DNA of 64,000 nucleotides from Vibrio fortis (GTDB lineage: Bacteria; Pseudomonadota; Gammaproteobacteria; Enterobacterales; Vibrionaceae). The notes beneath the pieces were generated by a model. The model was given only the letters and a program-made list of their open reading frames with translations, ran no database searches and had not been told where the DNA came from. The DNA is taken from contig NZ_AP025487.1 of assembly GCF_024347475.1 (NCBI RefSeq), positions 1,798,001 through 1,862,000 of the forward strand, given 5' to 3'. The translations under genes and the position numbers were made by a program. This document shows positions 19,143 through 28,614 of the stretch, one piece after another. Numbering within the stretch: position 1 is the stretch's first letter; every line of letters begins with the position of its first letter.

Positions 19143-20129
19143 ATGGACGAATCTAAGAGCGTCAGGTTTCTATTAATCCCGTTAGACAACTTCAATATGT
19201 TTCCCTTTGGAGCATTTCTAGACAAACTACGCTTCTCCGCCGATGACGCGGATCTTAGTCAGCAACGTTACTGTTCGTGGCAGGTCATGTCTCATACTCA
19301 AGGAGTCGTAACGTCTAGCAGCAATATTCCAGTCACGGTTGAGCACACTCCTGAGACAATTGAGCTAAAGGACGTTGATTATGTGGTCCTGTTTGGCAGC
19401 CGAACGGCTCAAGACTCACAACAACAAGCTCCTTTGTATCGCTCATTTTTTAAAAAGGTCGTATCAGCTGGCATCAAGATCGTGAGCATCGACAATGCCT
19501 GTTTTACCCTCGCTGAGTTAGGGTTACTAAACAACCACCAAGTCGTGGTTCACTGGCGACATCATCATGAATTTAAAGCGAACTATCCTAAGGTGGTGGT
19601 GCGTGATGAGCAGTTGTATCACTTCGACAAAAAACTCATCAGCTGTACAGGCGGCGGCGCGACTATCGATCTTCTTATCGCGATCTTGCAAGATCATGTT
19701 GGCCAGATTAGAGCTGAAAAAGGGCTAGCTGATATGCTGGTCGACGAAAGCCGTAGTAATCATCACCGATTAAAATCATCTCAGCACGGCAGTTACCAAA
19801 ACCGTCATGTCGATCGCACGATTTCATTAATGCAGGAACATTTAGGACTGAGCACCAACATTGATGATATTGGTGGCCTGATTGGAGTGAGTCGTCGCCA
19901 ACTAGACCGACTCTTCCAACAACAGTTTGGTATGTCTGCTCACCAATATTGGCAAGAGTTGCGCCTACAACACGTACATTGGCGACTCATACACTCCGGC
20001 CATAGCTTGATACAACTAGCAGATGAAATCGGTGTGAAAGACACCAGTTACCTGTGCAAGATTTTCCGAAAAAGATTTGGGATGACGCCAAATCAGTGTC
20101 GTCGTAATTCTTTGAAACCAAAACAATAA
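19143..20129 (+). CDS. GlxA-family AraC-type regulator (DJ-1/PfpI-like domain + HTH)
   Basis: 328 residues: N-terminal class-I-glutamine-amidotransferase-like (DJ-1/PfpI) domain about 8-190, then two AraC-type helix-turn-helix motifs (about 230-320) ending in the family signature DTSYLCKIFRKRFGMTPNQCRR. Members of this family often regulate amino-acid or carnitine/betaine catabolism. It is divergent from the LysE exporter and convergent with a PLP lyase gene. A candidate active Cys lies in DNACFTLAELG. Effector unknown. Confidence 0.88.
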   Translation: MDESKSVRFLLIPLDNFNMFPFGAFLDKLRFSADDADLSQQRYCSWQVMSHTQGVVTSSSNIPVTVEHTPETIELKDVDYVVLFGSRTAQDSQQQAPLYRSFFKKVVSAGIKIVSIDNACFTLAELGLLNNHQVVVHWRHHHEFKANYPKVVVRDEQLYHFDKKLISCTGGGATIDLLIAILQDHVGQIRAEKGLADMLVDESRSNHHRLKSSQHGSYQNRHVDRTISLMQEHLGLSTNIDDIGGLIGVSRRQLDRLFQQQFGMSAHQYWQELRLQHVHWRLIHSGHSLIQLADEIGVKDTSYLCKIFRKRFGMTPNQCRRNSLKPKQ

Positions 20130-20176
20130 AAACACCCTGCCGACTCTTAATCTAACAGGGTGTTGCTTGTGTTTTG
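20128..20176. terminator. Terminator between the GlxA-type regulator and the PLP lyase
   Basis: Stem AACACCCTG (20131-20139) with CAGGGTGTT (20156-20164) and a 16-base loop; T-rich on the right, A-rich on the left, so it can serve both convergent genes. Confidence 0.7.
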
Positions 20177-20209
20177 TCATAGCCTACTGGCTTAGATTAC
20201 CAAGCAAAT

Positions 20210-22021
20210 TTACTGACTCAGCTGTCCAAACTTCGGCAGGCTCTTCACGAACCTCTGGTGCACGTCCATATAGGTCTGCATATAGATCTCATCGATGCGT
20301 TCGTTGCTTGGGAAGCTCGATGAAAAATCAACATGCTTACGATCTATCGACAACTTAGCCGCTTCAATAATATGTGCAATGAACATACGAGGATCTTCTA
20401 AACCAATCGAAATACGCATAGTCGTAGGTTTAATGCCTGCTTCATTGAGAGCCTCATCACTCAGCTCTGAGTGAGTAGTCAGTGCCGGACACAGCGCTAC
20501 AGTATTAGTTTGCCCAAGGCTTACTTGCATACCGATTGCAGGTTCCAACATATCGAAGAACTGTTTAAACCCATCGCGATTGATTGGCGCTCGAGCACCG
20601 TTGCCTTCCATATCAATAGTAAATAACGCCGCAGGTAACCCTAAATGCATGTTGTTCTGACAGTGTTCGTAGTTATCGCTGTCTGGTAGAGCGGGACAAG
20701 AGACATTAATGTCTGGGTGAGCATCAAAGATCTTCGCGAGAGTGAGCGTATTGATGGTTTTTTGCACCACACGCATCTCGTAAGTTTTCATGCCGTTGAG
20801 TACTTCAAACGCTTTGTCCGCATCTAAGAATGCGCCTTTGATGTAATACACATTCCAAAACAGCGTCTCGTTCCATGGAATCGTCGTCTCATCGCCATTG
20901 GGTTTAGTGAAAGTCACCTCCTCCCCTTTTGGTACAAACATGGTTTCATTGCGGCCAATCACGACGCCTGCTGTCGTGGTACCTGAACCTGCCAGTTCTT
21001 TAGTGTAGGAGTGAATCACATAATCTGGCCTTTCCATAACATCATCACGTTTGAGTACTGGGTGTAGCAGTGGCGTGCCTACTGTTGAATCAACAATCAC
21101 ATCCCATCCGCGAGCATGAGCGACCTTACTGATGTTGGCAACATCTAACACGTAGCCATGTGGGTTACACGGTGACTCCAGATAAACATAGATATTCTTA
21201 CCCGCTGCAAGACGGTCTGCGTATTTATCAGCAACCTCATCAAGGCGAGTTGCGAATTCATCACCTGAGTAACCATCCACCCACTCTACCGCAACATTCA
21301 AGTTCGAAGGCTTGCCAAACCAGTCTTCCAGTAGTTGATACGAACCGCCGTAAATATTGCGCGAGGCCAACACTATATCCTCATGCCCTAGTAAGTGACT
21401 GAGTAAGCCATCAATAGCCGCCATACCGGAGTTGAAGTTCCATGCAAGATACTCGTTAGCTCTCGAACCAGCCTCAAGATCAACCATATGGTTGGCGAGT
21501 GAGATTGAGGTTGGATTTAACAGTCGAGAATAAATATCGTGCAGCGGCTCTTTGCCATTGAACGCATCTTCGATCCATTCTGTACAGGCAAACAAATAAG
21601 TCGCAGTGCGCGTAATTACTGGGCTTGCCGAGAAGATAGCCGCGACATTGTCGAAGATAGGGTACGCACCTTTAGACGCAAAGTTACCATTGTTAGTCGC
21701 AATAGATTGGTATGTCGCGCGCATTGGGTTTTGTAGATTATCGAGAATCTTAGCGATCTGGAATGACAAGAAACGTTTGGCGTTAAACCAAGCGATTCGG
21801 TCACTCTTATCCAGCTCCGAAAGACCATCAACCGTTATTGCCCAAAGATCGTGTGTTTTGGTGTTAGCTTTGTACAGCGTCGTCGCCAATTCCACCAGCG
21901 TGGTGCCATAATCGCTATTTGGGTCAATACCGAAGTGTTTTGCTTGCTCAATCGCAAGGGCTTCTGCTTGTTCGTGTTTGGTTGTTTTGCGCAGCGGGCT
22001 CAGTTGAGTTGAAGTATTCAT
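20210..22021 (-). CDS. Cys/Met-metabolism PLP-dependent enzyme (methionine gamma-lyase / cystathionine gamma-synthase family), long form
   Basis: 603 residues, against about 400 for typical members. It has the family motifs YSRLLNPT (164-171), SGMAAI (198-203), ESPCNP (282-287) and the PLP lysine Lys341 in HSYTKELAGSG. The extra length is an N-terminal region of about 110 residues and insertions in the C-terminal half. The family splits or joins C-S bonds using PLP. Divergence from an Lrp-type regulator recalls the mdeR-mdeA (methionine gamma-lyase) pair of Pseudomonas putida, so sulfur amino-acid breakdown is the best guess. Exact reaction not determinable. Confidence 0.8.
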   Translation of the reverse strand: MNTSTQLSPLRKTTKHEQAEALAIEQAKHFGIDPNSDYGTTLVELATTLYKANTKTHDLWAITVDGLSELDKSDRIAWFNAKRFLSFQIAKILDNLQNPMRATYQSIATNNGNFASKGAYPIFDNVAAIFSASPVITRTATYLFACTEWIEDAFNGKEPLHDIYSRLLNPTSISLANHMVDLEAGSRANEYLAWNFNSGMAAIDGLLSHLLGHEDIVLASRNIYGGSYQLLEDWFGKPSNLNVAVEWVDGYSGDEFATRLDEVADKYADRLAAGKNIYVYLESPCNPHGYVLDVANISKVAHARGWDVIVDSTVGTPLLHPVLKRDDVMERPDYVIHSYTKELAGSGTTTAGVVIGRNETMFVPKGEEVTFTKPNGDETTIPWNETLFWNVYYIKGAFLDADKAFEVLNGMKTYEMRVVQKTINTLTLAKIFDAHPDINVSCPALPDSDNYEHCQNNMHLGLPAALFTIDMEGNGARAPINRDGFKQFFDMLEPAIGMQVSLGQTNTVALCPALTTHSELSDEALNEAGIKPTTMRISIGLEDPRMFIAHIIEAAKLSIDRKHVDFSSSFPSNERIDEIYMQTYMDVHQRFVKSLPKFGQLSQ

Positions 22022-22157
22022 AATTGCTCAATCATTCCATCCTTGTTGTACCTCCTTTAATTTTAGTGTTACATAGATGTTAAAGATTGCTATTTGCGAA
22101 GTAAGACATACACTTTGAGCAATAATATTGCCGACTTAACCCTAATATTAGTGGAAT

Positions 22158-22619
22158 ATGCCAATGGATGAGATCGACAAAAAGATACTGGCTGAACTGC
22201 AAAGCAACGCACGGCTCACCAATCAAGAGTTAGCCGATCGCGTCGCGCTTTCTCCCTCCCCTTGTTTACGTCGAGTACGAGCATTAGAGAAACAAGGGAT
22301 TATTCGAGGCTATCACGCCAGTGTCGACCAAGAAGCGTGCGGCCTACCCGTGAATGTTTTTGTATTGGTGAAGCTTGAAAAACCGACTGAAGAAAACATG
22401 CGAGACTTTGAGCAGCACATCGAAGCCATCGATGAAGTGTTAGAGTGCTTTTTAATGACGGGGAATCACGACTATCTACTGCATGTGGTGAGTGAGTCTT
22501 TAAAAAGCTACGAGCAATTTATCCGCAAGCAGTTAACCCGCCTACCCAATATCGCTTCTATCGAATCCAGCTTCGCCTTTGGTCAGGTAAAAACAAAGAC
22601 CAAGCTGCCAGTGAGGTGA
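22158..22619 (+). CDS. Lrp/AsnC-family regulator
   Basis: 153 residues: N-terminal helix-turn-helix (DEIDKKILAELQSNARLTNQ.. to RRVRALEKQGIIRGY) and C-terminal RAM/ligand domain with MTGNHDYLLHV. The second ATG (22164, MDEIDKK) is an equally good start. It diverges from the PLP lyase gene across 136 bases, the normal place for an amino-acid-responsive activator of that gene. Confidence 0.9.
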   Translation: MPMDEIDKKILAELQSNARLTNQELADRVALSPSPCLRRVRALEKQGIIRGYHASVDQEACGLPVNVFVLVKLEKPTEENMRDFEQHIEAIDEVLECFLMTGNHDYLLHVVSESLKSYEQFIRKQLTRLPNIASIESSFAFGQVKTKTKLPVR

Positions 22620-22732
22620 GTTGGTGTGGTTGTTTTTAGAGGTTAGAGAATTTAAAGAGTTTCCGATCTCAGATCACATCATAACCAATTGATTTTAATT
22701 ACAATTCCCATTTATAAATCAAAGGGATTTTT

Positions 22733-23068
22733 ATGAGATTTGTAATCATCACCATGCTGTTTGTTTCTTTAACAGGTTGCATGGAAGTAGCAGGCCCCAA
22801 AATAACGAATAGCATGGATAAACAAGTTACGGTAACGGTCACTTATAAGACTGGTCGTATTCATGAGATAACGTTTGATCCATGTAAAATAGGTTTTGTT
22901 GGCCATCCAGACGACATGGTCGCAAGTGTAAGCTTTAACAATTCCATCGTAAAAATGCCGTATTCGGATAATGATGAACTTGAGAAAATCACGAATATTC
23001 ATGTTTTTGAAGATCGACTTTTAACTCTGCCAACCAGTGTTTGTATCCCAACGCAGCAACAAAATTAA
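22733..23068 (+). CDS. Small lipoprotein, function unknown
   Basis: 111 residues with a type II signal peptide (MRFVIITMLFVSLTGC, lipidated Cys16). The mature part is about 95 residues, beta-rich by pattern, with two Cys (51 and about 104) that could pair. A ribosome site AAAGGGA precedes the ATG. Family not recognised. It stands alone and is followed by a GGCCTCG-type terminator. Confidence 0.65.
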   Translation: MRFVIITMLFVSLTGCMEVAGPKITNSMDKQVTVTVTYKTGRIHEITFDPCKIGFVGHPDDMVASVSFNNSIVKMPYSDNDELEKITNIHVFEDRLLTLPTSVCIPTQQQN

Positions 23069-23095
23069 GTGACTACGTTGGTGTTATAACAGCGC

Positions 23096-23128
23096 TAAGG
23101 CCTCGTTCATGCGAGGCCTTAATTTTAT
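23096..23128. terminator. Intrinsic terminator, GGCCTCGC family copy 2
   Basis: Ten-bp stem TAAGGCCTCG (23096-23105) with CGAGGCCTTA (23112-23121), then T-rich. It lies between the lipoprotein gene (plus) and the hypothetical gene at 23145 (minus). Confidence 0.85.
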
Positions 23129-23144
23129 CTAAAATGACTACAAG

Positions 23145-23501
23145 CTAAAAACTACTAAACGACTGTGGGAGCCTCTGCTCTTCATCCCAGTCCGATAGCT
23201 CAATATTGATCAATGATTTGCGCTTCTCATTACACAATGATGCGATATTGATGATAGGAAGTTGGCTACGAAATTGGGCGGTGAGGATGACCTTTTTACC
23301 TTCGTGAAGACCGCTTCGGCATTGCGACAGAATCGCTTCAGTATCTAGCTGATGTGCGTTCTCGATAATCTGAATATCAGCGTTTTTGTGACAGTAACTG
23401 GTTAACCAAGATATCGCCTGCTCTTCTACGCTGGTGAGCACAATGACATCTTTCGTTGCCATCAGATCGTTAAGTTCAAGTTGTTTGAGTTCAGTTGACA
23501 T
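23145..23501 (-). CDS. Hypothetical protein
   Basis: 118 residues, acidic, no signal peptide or membrane segment. The alternating pattern (VIVLTSVEEQ..IQIIENAHQL..KKVILTAQF) suggests a small alpha/beta fold. I do not recognise the family. It sits 33 bases downstream of the patatin-like gene on the same strand and is probably its operon partner; a GGCCTCG hairpin follows. Confidence 0.6.
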   Translation of the reverse strand: MSTELKQLELNDLMATKDVIVLTSVEEQAISWLTSYCHKNADIQIIENAHQLDTEAILSQCRSGLHEGKKVILTAQFRSQLPIINIASLCNEKRKSLINIELSDWDEEQRLPQSFSSF

Positions 23502-23534
23502 AAATACTCTCTTCGTTGCGTCAGCGGCCAGTCA

Positions 23535-24407
23535 TTAAAGCCGGTTGCCCAATTTCGCTTGTGCCAAATGATAGCCTCTATCGATCATCTCTTGTGAGCG
23601 ATCAAACTCTAGAGTGCCACAGGCATTGCGGGGAATTTCAAGGGTAATATCGGCAGGATAAGCGGCCAATTTCTGACGAGCAATGGTCGATTGCATCGCA
23701 TCAAATGCTTGGTTGGCAACATCGTACGCAACAAAGTTGAAGTTCATTTTGCTTTTTACGCTACTGCCTAGGTTATCGATAAAATGAACAACCTTGTCGT
23801 GCAGGTTACTCTCTTTTGTTGGTGGGGAAATAGGTATCACTTCCTGTTTAAGCGTCTCAGGTTCACCACCTAAGTTCACCGCCAGAGTAACGTCAGTATT
23901 GTCTCCAAAGGTAGGTGCAATCGGTACAGGATTAAGGACTCCGCCATCAATCAGCGCTTCACCGTTGATAACATGAGGAGTGAAGAACAGCGGCAAAGAG
24001 ATAGAGGCGCGAATGGCATCAAACAGAGATCCAGATTGCAGCCAAACCTCTTTTTCATCAGCAACGTTGGCAGCAACCGCGGTGTAAGGAATAGGCAACT
24101 CCTCAATTGAGATCTCACCGATCAGTTGACGCAGTGTATCGATGATCTTGTCACCTTTGAACATACCACTCGATTGCCATGAAAAGTCCAACATCATCGC
24201 CATATCCGTTTGGTCGATACTGGTGACCCACTCTTCAAATTCATCCAACTTGCCCGCAGCGTAAACACCGCCGATAAGTGCACCAATTGAACAACCTGAA
24301 ATAGACTTTATCTGATAGCCATGTTCGATCAGCCAGCGGATAACGCCAACATGGACTAAGCCTCTAGCACCACCACTGCCAAGTACCAAGGAGATTGTTT
24401 TTGCCAT
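23535..24407 (-). CDS. Patatin-like phospholipase (RssA/YchK type)
   Basis: 290 residues with a complete patatin Ser-Asp dyad: oxyanion glycine loop GSGGARG (10-16), nucleophile Ser40 in GCSIG, and Asp154 in DGGVLNP. The family hydrolyses lipid acyl esters. It has no signal peptide, so it is probably cytoplasmic or peripheral at the inner membrane, like E. coli RssA. It likely forms an operon with the 118-residue hypothetical gene downstream. Confidence 0.88.
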   Translation of the reverse strand: MAKTISLVLGSGGARGLVHVGVIRWLIEHGYQIKSISGCSIGALIGGVYAAGKLDEFEEWVTSIDQTDMAMMLDFSWQSSGMFKGDKIIDTLRQLIGEISIEELPIPYTAVAANVADEKEVWLQSGSLFDAIRASISLPLFFTPHVINGEALIDGGVLNPVPIAPTFGDNTDVTLAVNLGGEPETLKQEVIPISPPTKESNLHDKVVHFIDNLGSSVKSKMNFNFVAYDVANQAFDAMQSTIARQKLAAYPADITLEIPRNACGTLEFDRSQEMIDRGYHLAQAKLGNRL

Positions 24408-24594
24408 CGTACTAATCCTTTAATTCATCAGATCTTCATAGCTTTAAGCAAAAATTATATCACTTCGTATAACCGCACGCAGTGCAATACTATGAAAACT
24501 AACTCACTTGACCACTTAAATATATTGGGTAAAAACGAGTCATTCCAGCAAGCCTAAGCGCGACTAGGAATCTGGTTTCTAAGTACGCTGATAC

Positions 24595-24628
24595 CAAAAA
24601 GGTCGCCCACTTAAAAAGCAAGCGACCT
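24595..24628 (-). terminator. Intrinsic terminator of the FmdE-like gene
   Basis: Stem GGTCGC (24601-24606) with GCGACC (24622-24627); on the minus strand it is followed by TTTTT. The stem is short, so strength is moderate. Confidence 0.6.
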
Positions 24629-24678
24629 CCTGTTGATCATTCTGTTTTTAAACTCATTCTGTTAATAAAAACAAGGAG

Positions 24679-25233
24679 CTACAGCACACGCAAGCACTCT
24701 TCAGGCGACAACCTCAACAGTGTATTAGCAAAGTTGATCTTCTCATCACGCCATCTCAATGCTGCTTCTCGACCATCTTGTGAATGTCGGTCAGCTTCAA
24801 AATAGCTTTTGCTTGGTAGTCCGTTGGCTGGCGTCATCACCATAGATTGCTCGTTCAAGCGAATCGTAAACAAGAACTGACCACGTTGCCCTGTTTGCGC
24901 GGCTGGGTGGTGCAATGTGGTATCACAGCAATAACGTCTATCACGAAGTGCGCGGCATGTGTACTCGAAGGCATCTTGAGCACCACGACCAGGGAACGCG
25001 GTATAAATACTAATGCCATCACGTTGCAATGACTGGTCACCTGCCGCGAGTTGCACCGCGTGTTGGATCATCCTAAAGCCCAGAACTACGCCACCAATGC
25101 TGTTCAATCCACTGTATTGAATTGCGCCTTCTAAGCTCAGGTGAAGTTTGTCTTCCCCTTCATAAAGAAAGAGATCAGGCGATGCCCAATCGCTCTTTGG
25201 AATAAGCAGTTGAGTAATATCCGTGTGTTCCAT
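24679..25233 (-). CDS. Fur-controlled protein with FmdE-like features, function unknown
   Basis: 184 residues, soluble, with a Cys pair YCCDTTLHHPAAQTG and a segment GGVVLGFRMIQHAVQLA that recalls the FmdE/FwdE-like domain (G-x-VLG-x-RM followed by a Cys-containing loop). I am not sure of the family. The frame extends to 25269, but ATG 25233 has GGAG seven bases upstream and begins MEHTDITQLL. A good Fur box lies 45-60 bases upstream, so it is probably expressed under iron limitation; a metal-related role would fit. Monocistronic. Confidence 0.6.
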   Translation of the reverse strand: MEHTDITQLLIPKSDWASPDLFLYEGEDKLHLSLEGAIQYSGLNSIGGVVLGFRMIQHAVQLAAGDQSLQRDGISIYTAFPGRGAQDAFEYTCRALRDRRYCCDTTLHHPAAQTGQRGQFLFTIRLNEQSMVMTPANGLPSKSYFEADRHSQDGREAALRWRDEKINFANTLLRLSPEECLRVL

Positions 25234-25276
25234 GTTGGTCTCCGCAACAATGAGTGTGTTTGAGACCACAAAATAA

Positions 25277-25295
25277 CGTAATGAGAATTATTATC
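25277..25295 (-). promoter_or_regulatory. Fur box upstream of the FmdE-like gene
   Basis: CGTAATGAGAATTATTATC matches 15 of 19 positions of the palindromic Fur consensus. It lies 44 bases upstream of the chosen start codon, where it would cover a promoter. Confidence 0.7.
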
Positions 25296-25864
25296 AATAA
25301 ATTTAATTCAAAAACGTTATTAAGAAACAGATCTAAACTTTGGCTTGGAAAAACTAAAGACAACAAGTGCCGCCCTTCCTTTAGAGTTACTAAAAGTTGC
25401 CTTCTAGCGTATACCTTGGTCTCAAACGTATCGGTTACTTTTCAGACAGCTTCACCATCCAACCACACCCAAGAATGCCAGAAAGCCCTCGTCAATGGAC
25501 TTTATCGGATGCTTTAGCACCAAGCATTGTTTGTTAGATATTCGTTTATTACCCATCAAGTTCATCCCTTACTAATAAACTTCCTCACCTAATTTACAGT
25601 CTTTCATTCTAGCACCTTAACCCTACGACTAATGTCTAACCGACTGAGTCTATTTGTTTTTTTGGGTTTGGTATTAGGTACTAGCAACCGAATGTTAATG
25701 ACTTTTTAAATATAAGTTGATGCATTGTTTACTTCACTAAGTGAGTCATCACGTTCTGTGTAGAAGAAAAAGATATAGCTAACTACTCCGCTCAATCTTC
25801 GTATCGTGAGTAAATTACGTTTGTTGGAACAACGCACCTTAGAGTGTGAAAGAAAGGAATCAAA
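25296..25864. other. Gene-free stretch upstream of the large transporter
   Basis: About 570 bases with no convincing ORF. AAAGGAAT just before 25865 is the ribosome site of the transporter gene. The length allows a long 5' leader or several promoters; no hairpin riboswitch pattern was recognised. Confidence 0.5.
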
Positions 25865-27373
25865 ATGAGCAGTACTTTAGAGTCCGTAAATATACCAAGA
25901 GAGGAGCCTCAAACCCATGAGGACGAGCTCTCCTATGAACAACAACACAAACCAAGCTCAGAGTTTGAATCCCGAGAACAATATCTAGAGCACGAATTAC
26001 AAATCATGTCGCCTAAGCGCTGGCGTCCAAACCTACCTTTTAAAGACTACCGATTTGAGATAGAAGACACCATCCCAGCGATGGCCGCGACCATTGGTAA
26101 AGTGGTTATGGTGGGCGCTATTGCTGCCACGTTCGCAGGTGCTTTAGGATTGGGTGAAGGCTTCATCCTAGAAAACGTTCGTTATGAACTTCTCATCGCC
26201 TCTGTATTTATCATCCTTTTCTCTGGCTTCTTACTACCAACCGCTAACCTTGCAGGTACCCATGGCCCACTCATTCCATTAATCCCTATTGTGGTTGCAG
26301 CCGGCGGACACCCAATGGCGTTTGGCTTGCTGATTGGCGCTTTTGGTTTAATGTTGGCCATCAGTAAAGGGGGCAGTATGTTGGCCAACCTCACCAGTAA
26401 AGGCGTGTGTGGCGGCTTGTTACTCTACCTTGGCTTTGTGGGCACTGCTTCTCAAGTGAAAAAGCTGTTCGCTTGGGCTGAAGGTATCGGCATGAGCCAC
26501 ATCGCTTTTGTGGTGATCTTCTGCACCATTATTCTATACGCACTACTAGAGCACTTCCGTAAACGTTGGTTAGCTGTGCCTCTTAGCTGCTTGCTAGGTG
26601 GTACGATCGCATTTGCTATGGGTGCGCCATTCGCTTTCCAAACAGAGCCAGGCCTGCCGAACATGAACCCTATGTATTGGTGGGGAGAAGACACAGGTTG
26701 GATGCTAGGATTACCGACAATTGAACACTTCATGGTAGTACTGCCGTTCGCGATTCTGGCAGTAGCGATGTGGTCACCAGATTTCTTGGGGCATCAAGTA
26801 TTCCAAAAGATCAGCTACCCAGAGCGTACTGAAAAAGTACACATGAACATTGATGACACCATGACCACAGCGTCTATTCGTCAAACGTTCGGCTCGCTAC
26901 TTGGCGGTACTAACTTCACGTCTTCATGGGGTACTTACATCGTACCTGCGGCGATTGCTAAACGCCCTATTCCTGCGGGTGCTTTGTTAACGGCTCTGTT
27001 CTGTATCATCGCCGCGATTTGGGGCTACCCAATGGATTTAGCTATCTGGCAACCGGTACTTTGTGTGGCACTAATTGTTGGTGTATTCGTTCCACTGCTA
27101 GAGGCGGGAATGGAGATGACACGTGAAGGTAAAACCACTCAATCAGCAGCGATTGTTGTGTTCTCATCAGCGCTTGTAAACCCAGCGTTTGGTTGGTCAC
27201 TCACTATGCTGCTAGACAACTTAGGCTTAGTCGGCTGTAAAGAACGTAGTGGCGAACTGAGTAAGATGAGCCGCTGGGTACTACCAGGCATTATGTTTGT
27301 TGTACTAACAAGCGTGATGGCATTGGTTGGTCTTCTACCGGGGATTCCAGCAATTATCCCGAGCTTCCGCTAA
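25865..27373 (+). CDS. Multi-pass membrane transporter, probably the DUF3360 group
   Basis: 502 residues: a hydrophilic N-terminal tail of about 65 residues, then about 12 hydrophobic segments. Gly-rich and NP/AP motifs such as TANLAGTHGPLIPLIPIV and GGTNFTSSWGTY recall the NCS2/SulP (UraA-like) fold. I believe this is the Vibrio-rich DUF3360 family, whose substrate is not known to me. It is preceded by a long leader and followed by a GGCCTCGC terminator, so it is monocistronic. No partner gene gives away the substrate. Confidence 0.7.
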   Translation: MSSTLESVNIPREEPQTHEDELSYEQQHKPSSEFESREQYLEHELQIMSPKRWRPNLPFKDYRFEIEDTIPAMAATIGKVVMVGAIAATFAGALGLGEGFILENVRYELLIASVFIILFSGFLLPTANLAGTHGPLIPLIPIVVAAGGHPMAFGLLIGAFGLMLAISKGGSMLANLTSKGVCGGLLLYLGFVGTASQVKKLFAWAEGIGMSHIAFVVIFCTIILYALLEHFRKRWLAVPLSCLLGGTIAFAMGAPFAFQTEPGLPNMNPMYWWGEDTGWMLGLPTIEHFMVVLPFAILAVAMWSPDFLGHQVFQKISYPERTEKVHMNIDDTMTTASIRQTFGSLLGGTNFTSSWGTYIVPAAIAKRPIPAGALLTALFCIIAAIWGYPMDLAIWQPVLCVALIVGVFVPLLEAGMEMTREGKTTQSAAIVVFSSALVNPAFGWSLTMLLDNLGLVGCKERSGELSKMSRWVLPGIMFVVLTSVMALVGLLPGIPAIIPSFR

Positions 27374-27397
27374 GCTCAACTCACTTTAGTTTGAATG

Positions 27398-27430
27398 CAA
27401 AAGGCCTCGCACACGCGAGGCCTTATTGTA
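27398..27430. terminator. Intrinsic terminator, GGCCTCGC family copy 3
   Basis: Ten-bp perfect stem AAGGCCTCGC (27401-27410) with GCGAGGCCTT (27415-27424), four-base loop. Between the transporter gene (plus) and the hydrolase gene (minus). Confidence 0.85.
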
Positions 27431-27457
27431 TCTATCGCTATATTTCATCTATAGAGA

Positions 27458-28384
27458 TCAATTCGAGAGCCATTCATTTAGCACTGCAATGAATTCAGGG
27501 TGGATGAGATAGCCTATTGAAGCATGAGGGTTACTTTTCCCGTTGCGAATATTGAGATTATAGATTGGGTAAATGTCTTTCATTCCGCCGGGTACTAAAC
27601 CCAGTTCAAGCATCTCCTTATAGTCGTTTTTGATTTTACTATCGTGAGAGATAAAATCATCTTCTGCCGATATGTTTATCCATTGTTGAATATTTAAAGG
27701 ATACTTCTTATCACCTTTTAGGCGGCTGCCTTTAAGCCTGCCTTTTACGTTTTCATCACCAAGCGGTGAACCGAGCGTAACCAATAAGTCTACCTTCTTA
27801 TCGGCGCCATAGTCGTGCCTATACTCTCCGTAGTGAGATAACTTCCATAACACGTCATAGCTGATCATCGAACCAAGGCTGTGTGATACGATCATTACGT
27901 CATCTTGATGATCAAGCGCCTCCTTCAGTTCGACCATCAATCTATGCCGAACATCGCTACCAAAATAGGTATCTTCATTCCAGTAGTGAGCCATATCGGG
28001 AGCGACCATTGTAACTAGCGTTTCTGCCACACCGATTCGCCCCAATATCGCGGAAAAAGTGTCTGCTAAGGCCTCTTTAAGAAAGCCTATTTTAGATACA
28101 TCATCATACGTTGCTTCGTTGAACTGGACAGTTTGGTACTCTTTAAGCTCCGCCAATGCCTGTTGTCGACTTACAGGGTCTTCGGTTGGCTTTTTTAGCA
28201 ATGTGTTTGAAAGCTCGCCGTAGTAGACAAACCGTTTATCGACATTTCTAAAAGCTTGTAATGAGCTTGAGTCTCCACAATCTCGCTGCAAGCCATGCTC
28301 TATCGCATCGTACCAGAGTGCTTGAAGTGATACTTTGTCGGGCTTTTGAGCGCGACCATGAATGAATATGATTTTCTTAGCCAT
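27458..28384 (-). CDS. Alpha/beta-hydrolase-like protein, cytoplasmic
   Basis: 308 residues. It starts with a strand and oxyanion segment KKIIFIHGRAQ and has a nucleophile elbow SHSLG (Ser169), an Asp-rich loop after a late strand (ISAEDDFISHD) and a late His (NPHASIGYL), giving a plausible Ser-Asp-His triad. No signal peptide. It resembles uncharacterised serine hydrolases or lipases; substrate unknown. Convergent with the transporter gene; no partner on its own strand. Confidence 0.7.
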   Translation of the reverse strand: MAKKIIFIHGRAQKPDKVSLQALWYDAIEHGLQRDCGDSSSLQAFRNVDKRFVYYGELSNTLLKKPTEDPVSRQQALAELKEYQTVQFNEATYDDVSKIGFLKEALADTFSAILGRIGVAETLVTMVAPDMAHYWNEDTYFGSDVRHRLMVELKEALDHQDDVMIVSHSLGSMISYDVLWKLSHYGEYRHDYGADKKVDLLVTLGSPLGDENVKGRLKGSRLKGDKKYPLNIQQWINISAEDDFISHDSKIKNDYKEMLELGLVPGGMKDIYPIYNLNIRNGKSNPHASIGYLIHPEFIAVLNEWLSN

Positions 28385-28614
28385 AGAAGGACGTCCTAAA
28401 TTACACAGTTAAAGTTATTATTTTCAATAACAAACACCCTCTAGGTTCGCTCAGCACTCTTACCAATAAGAATGCTGCTGATTACCCATCTAGTAGGTGA
28501 TTGATAAATCTTTTGTATAACTATGAGACAGCCGTTTTAGGCGATTAATGGGTGAAAGATTCCGTCACGACTCGCAAATTGCTGATGAATTTATCTAGCA
28601 AAACCTTCCACACA

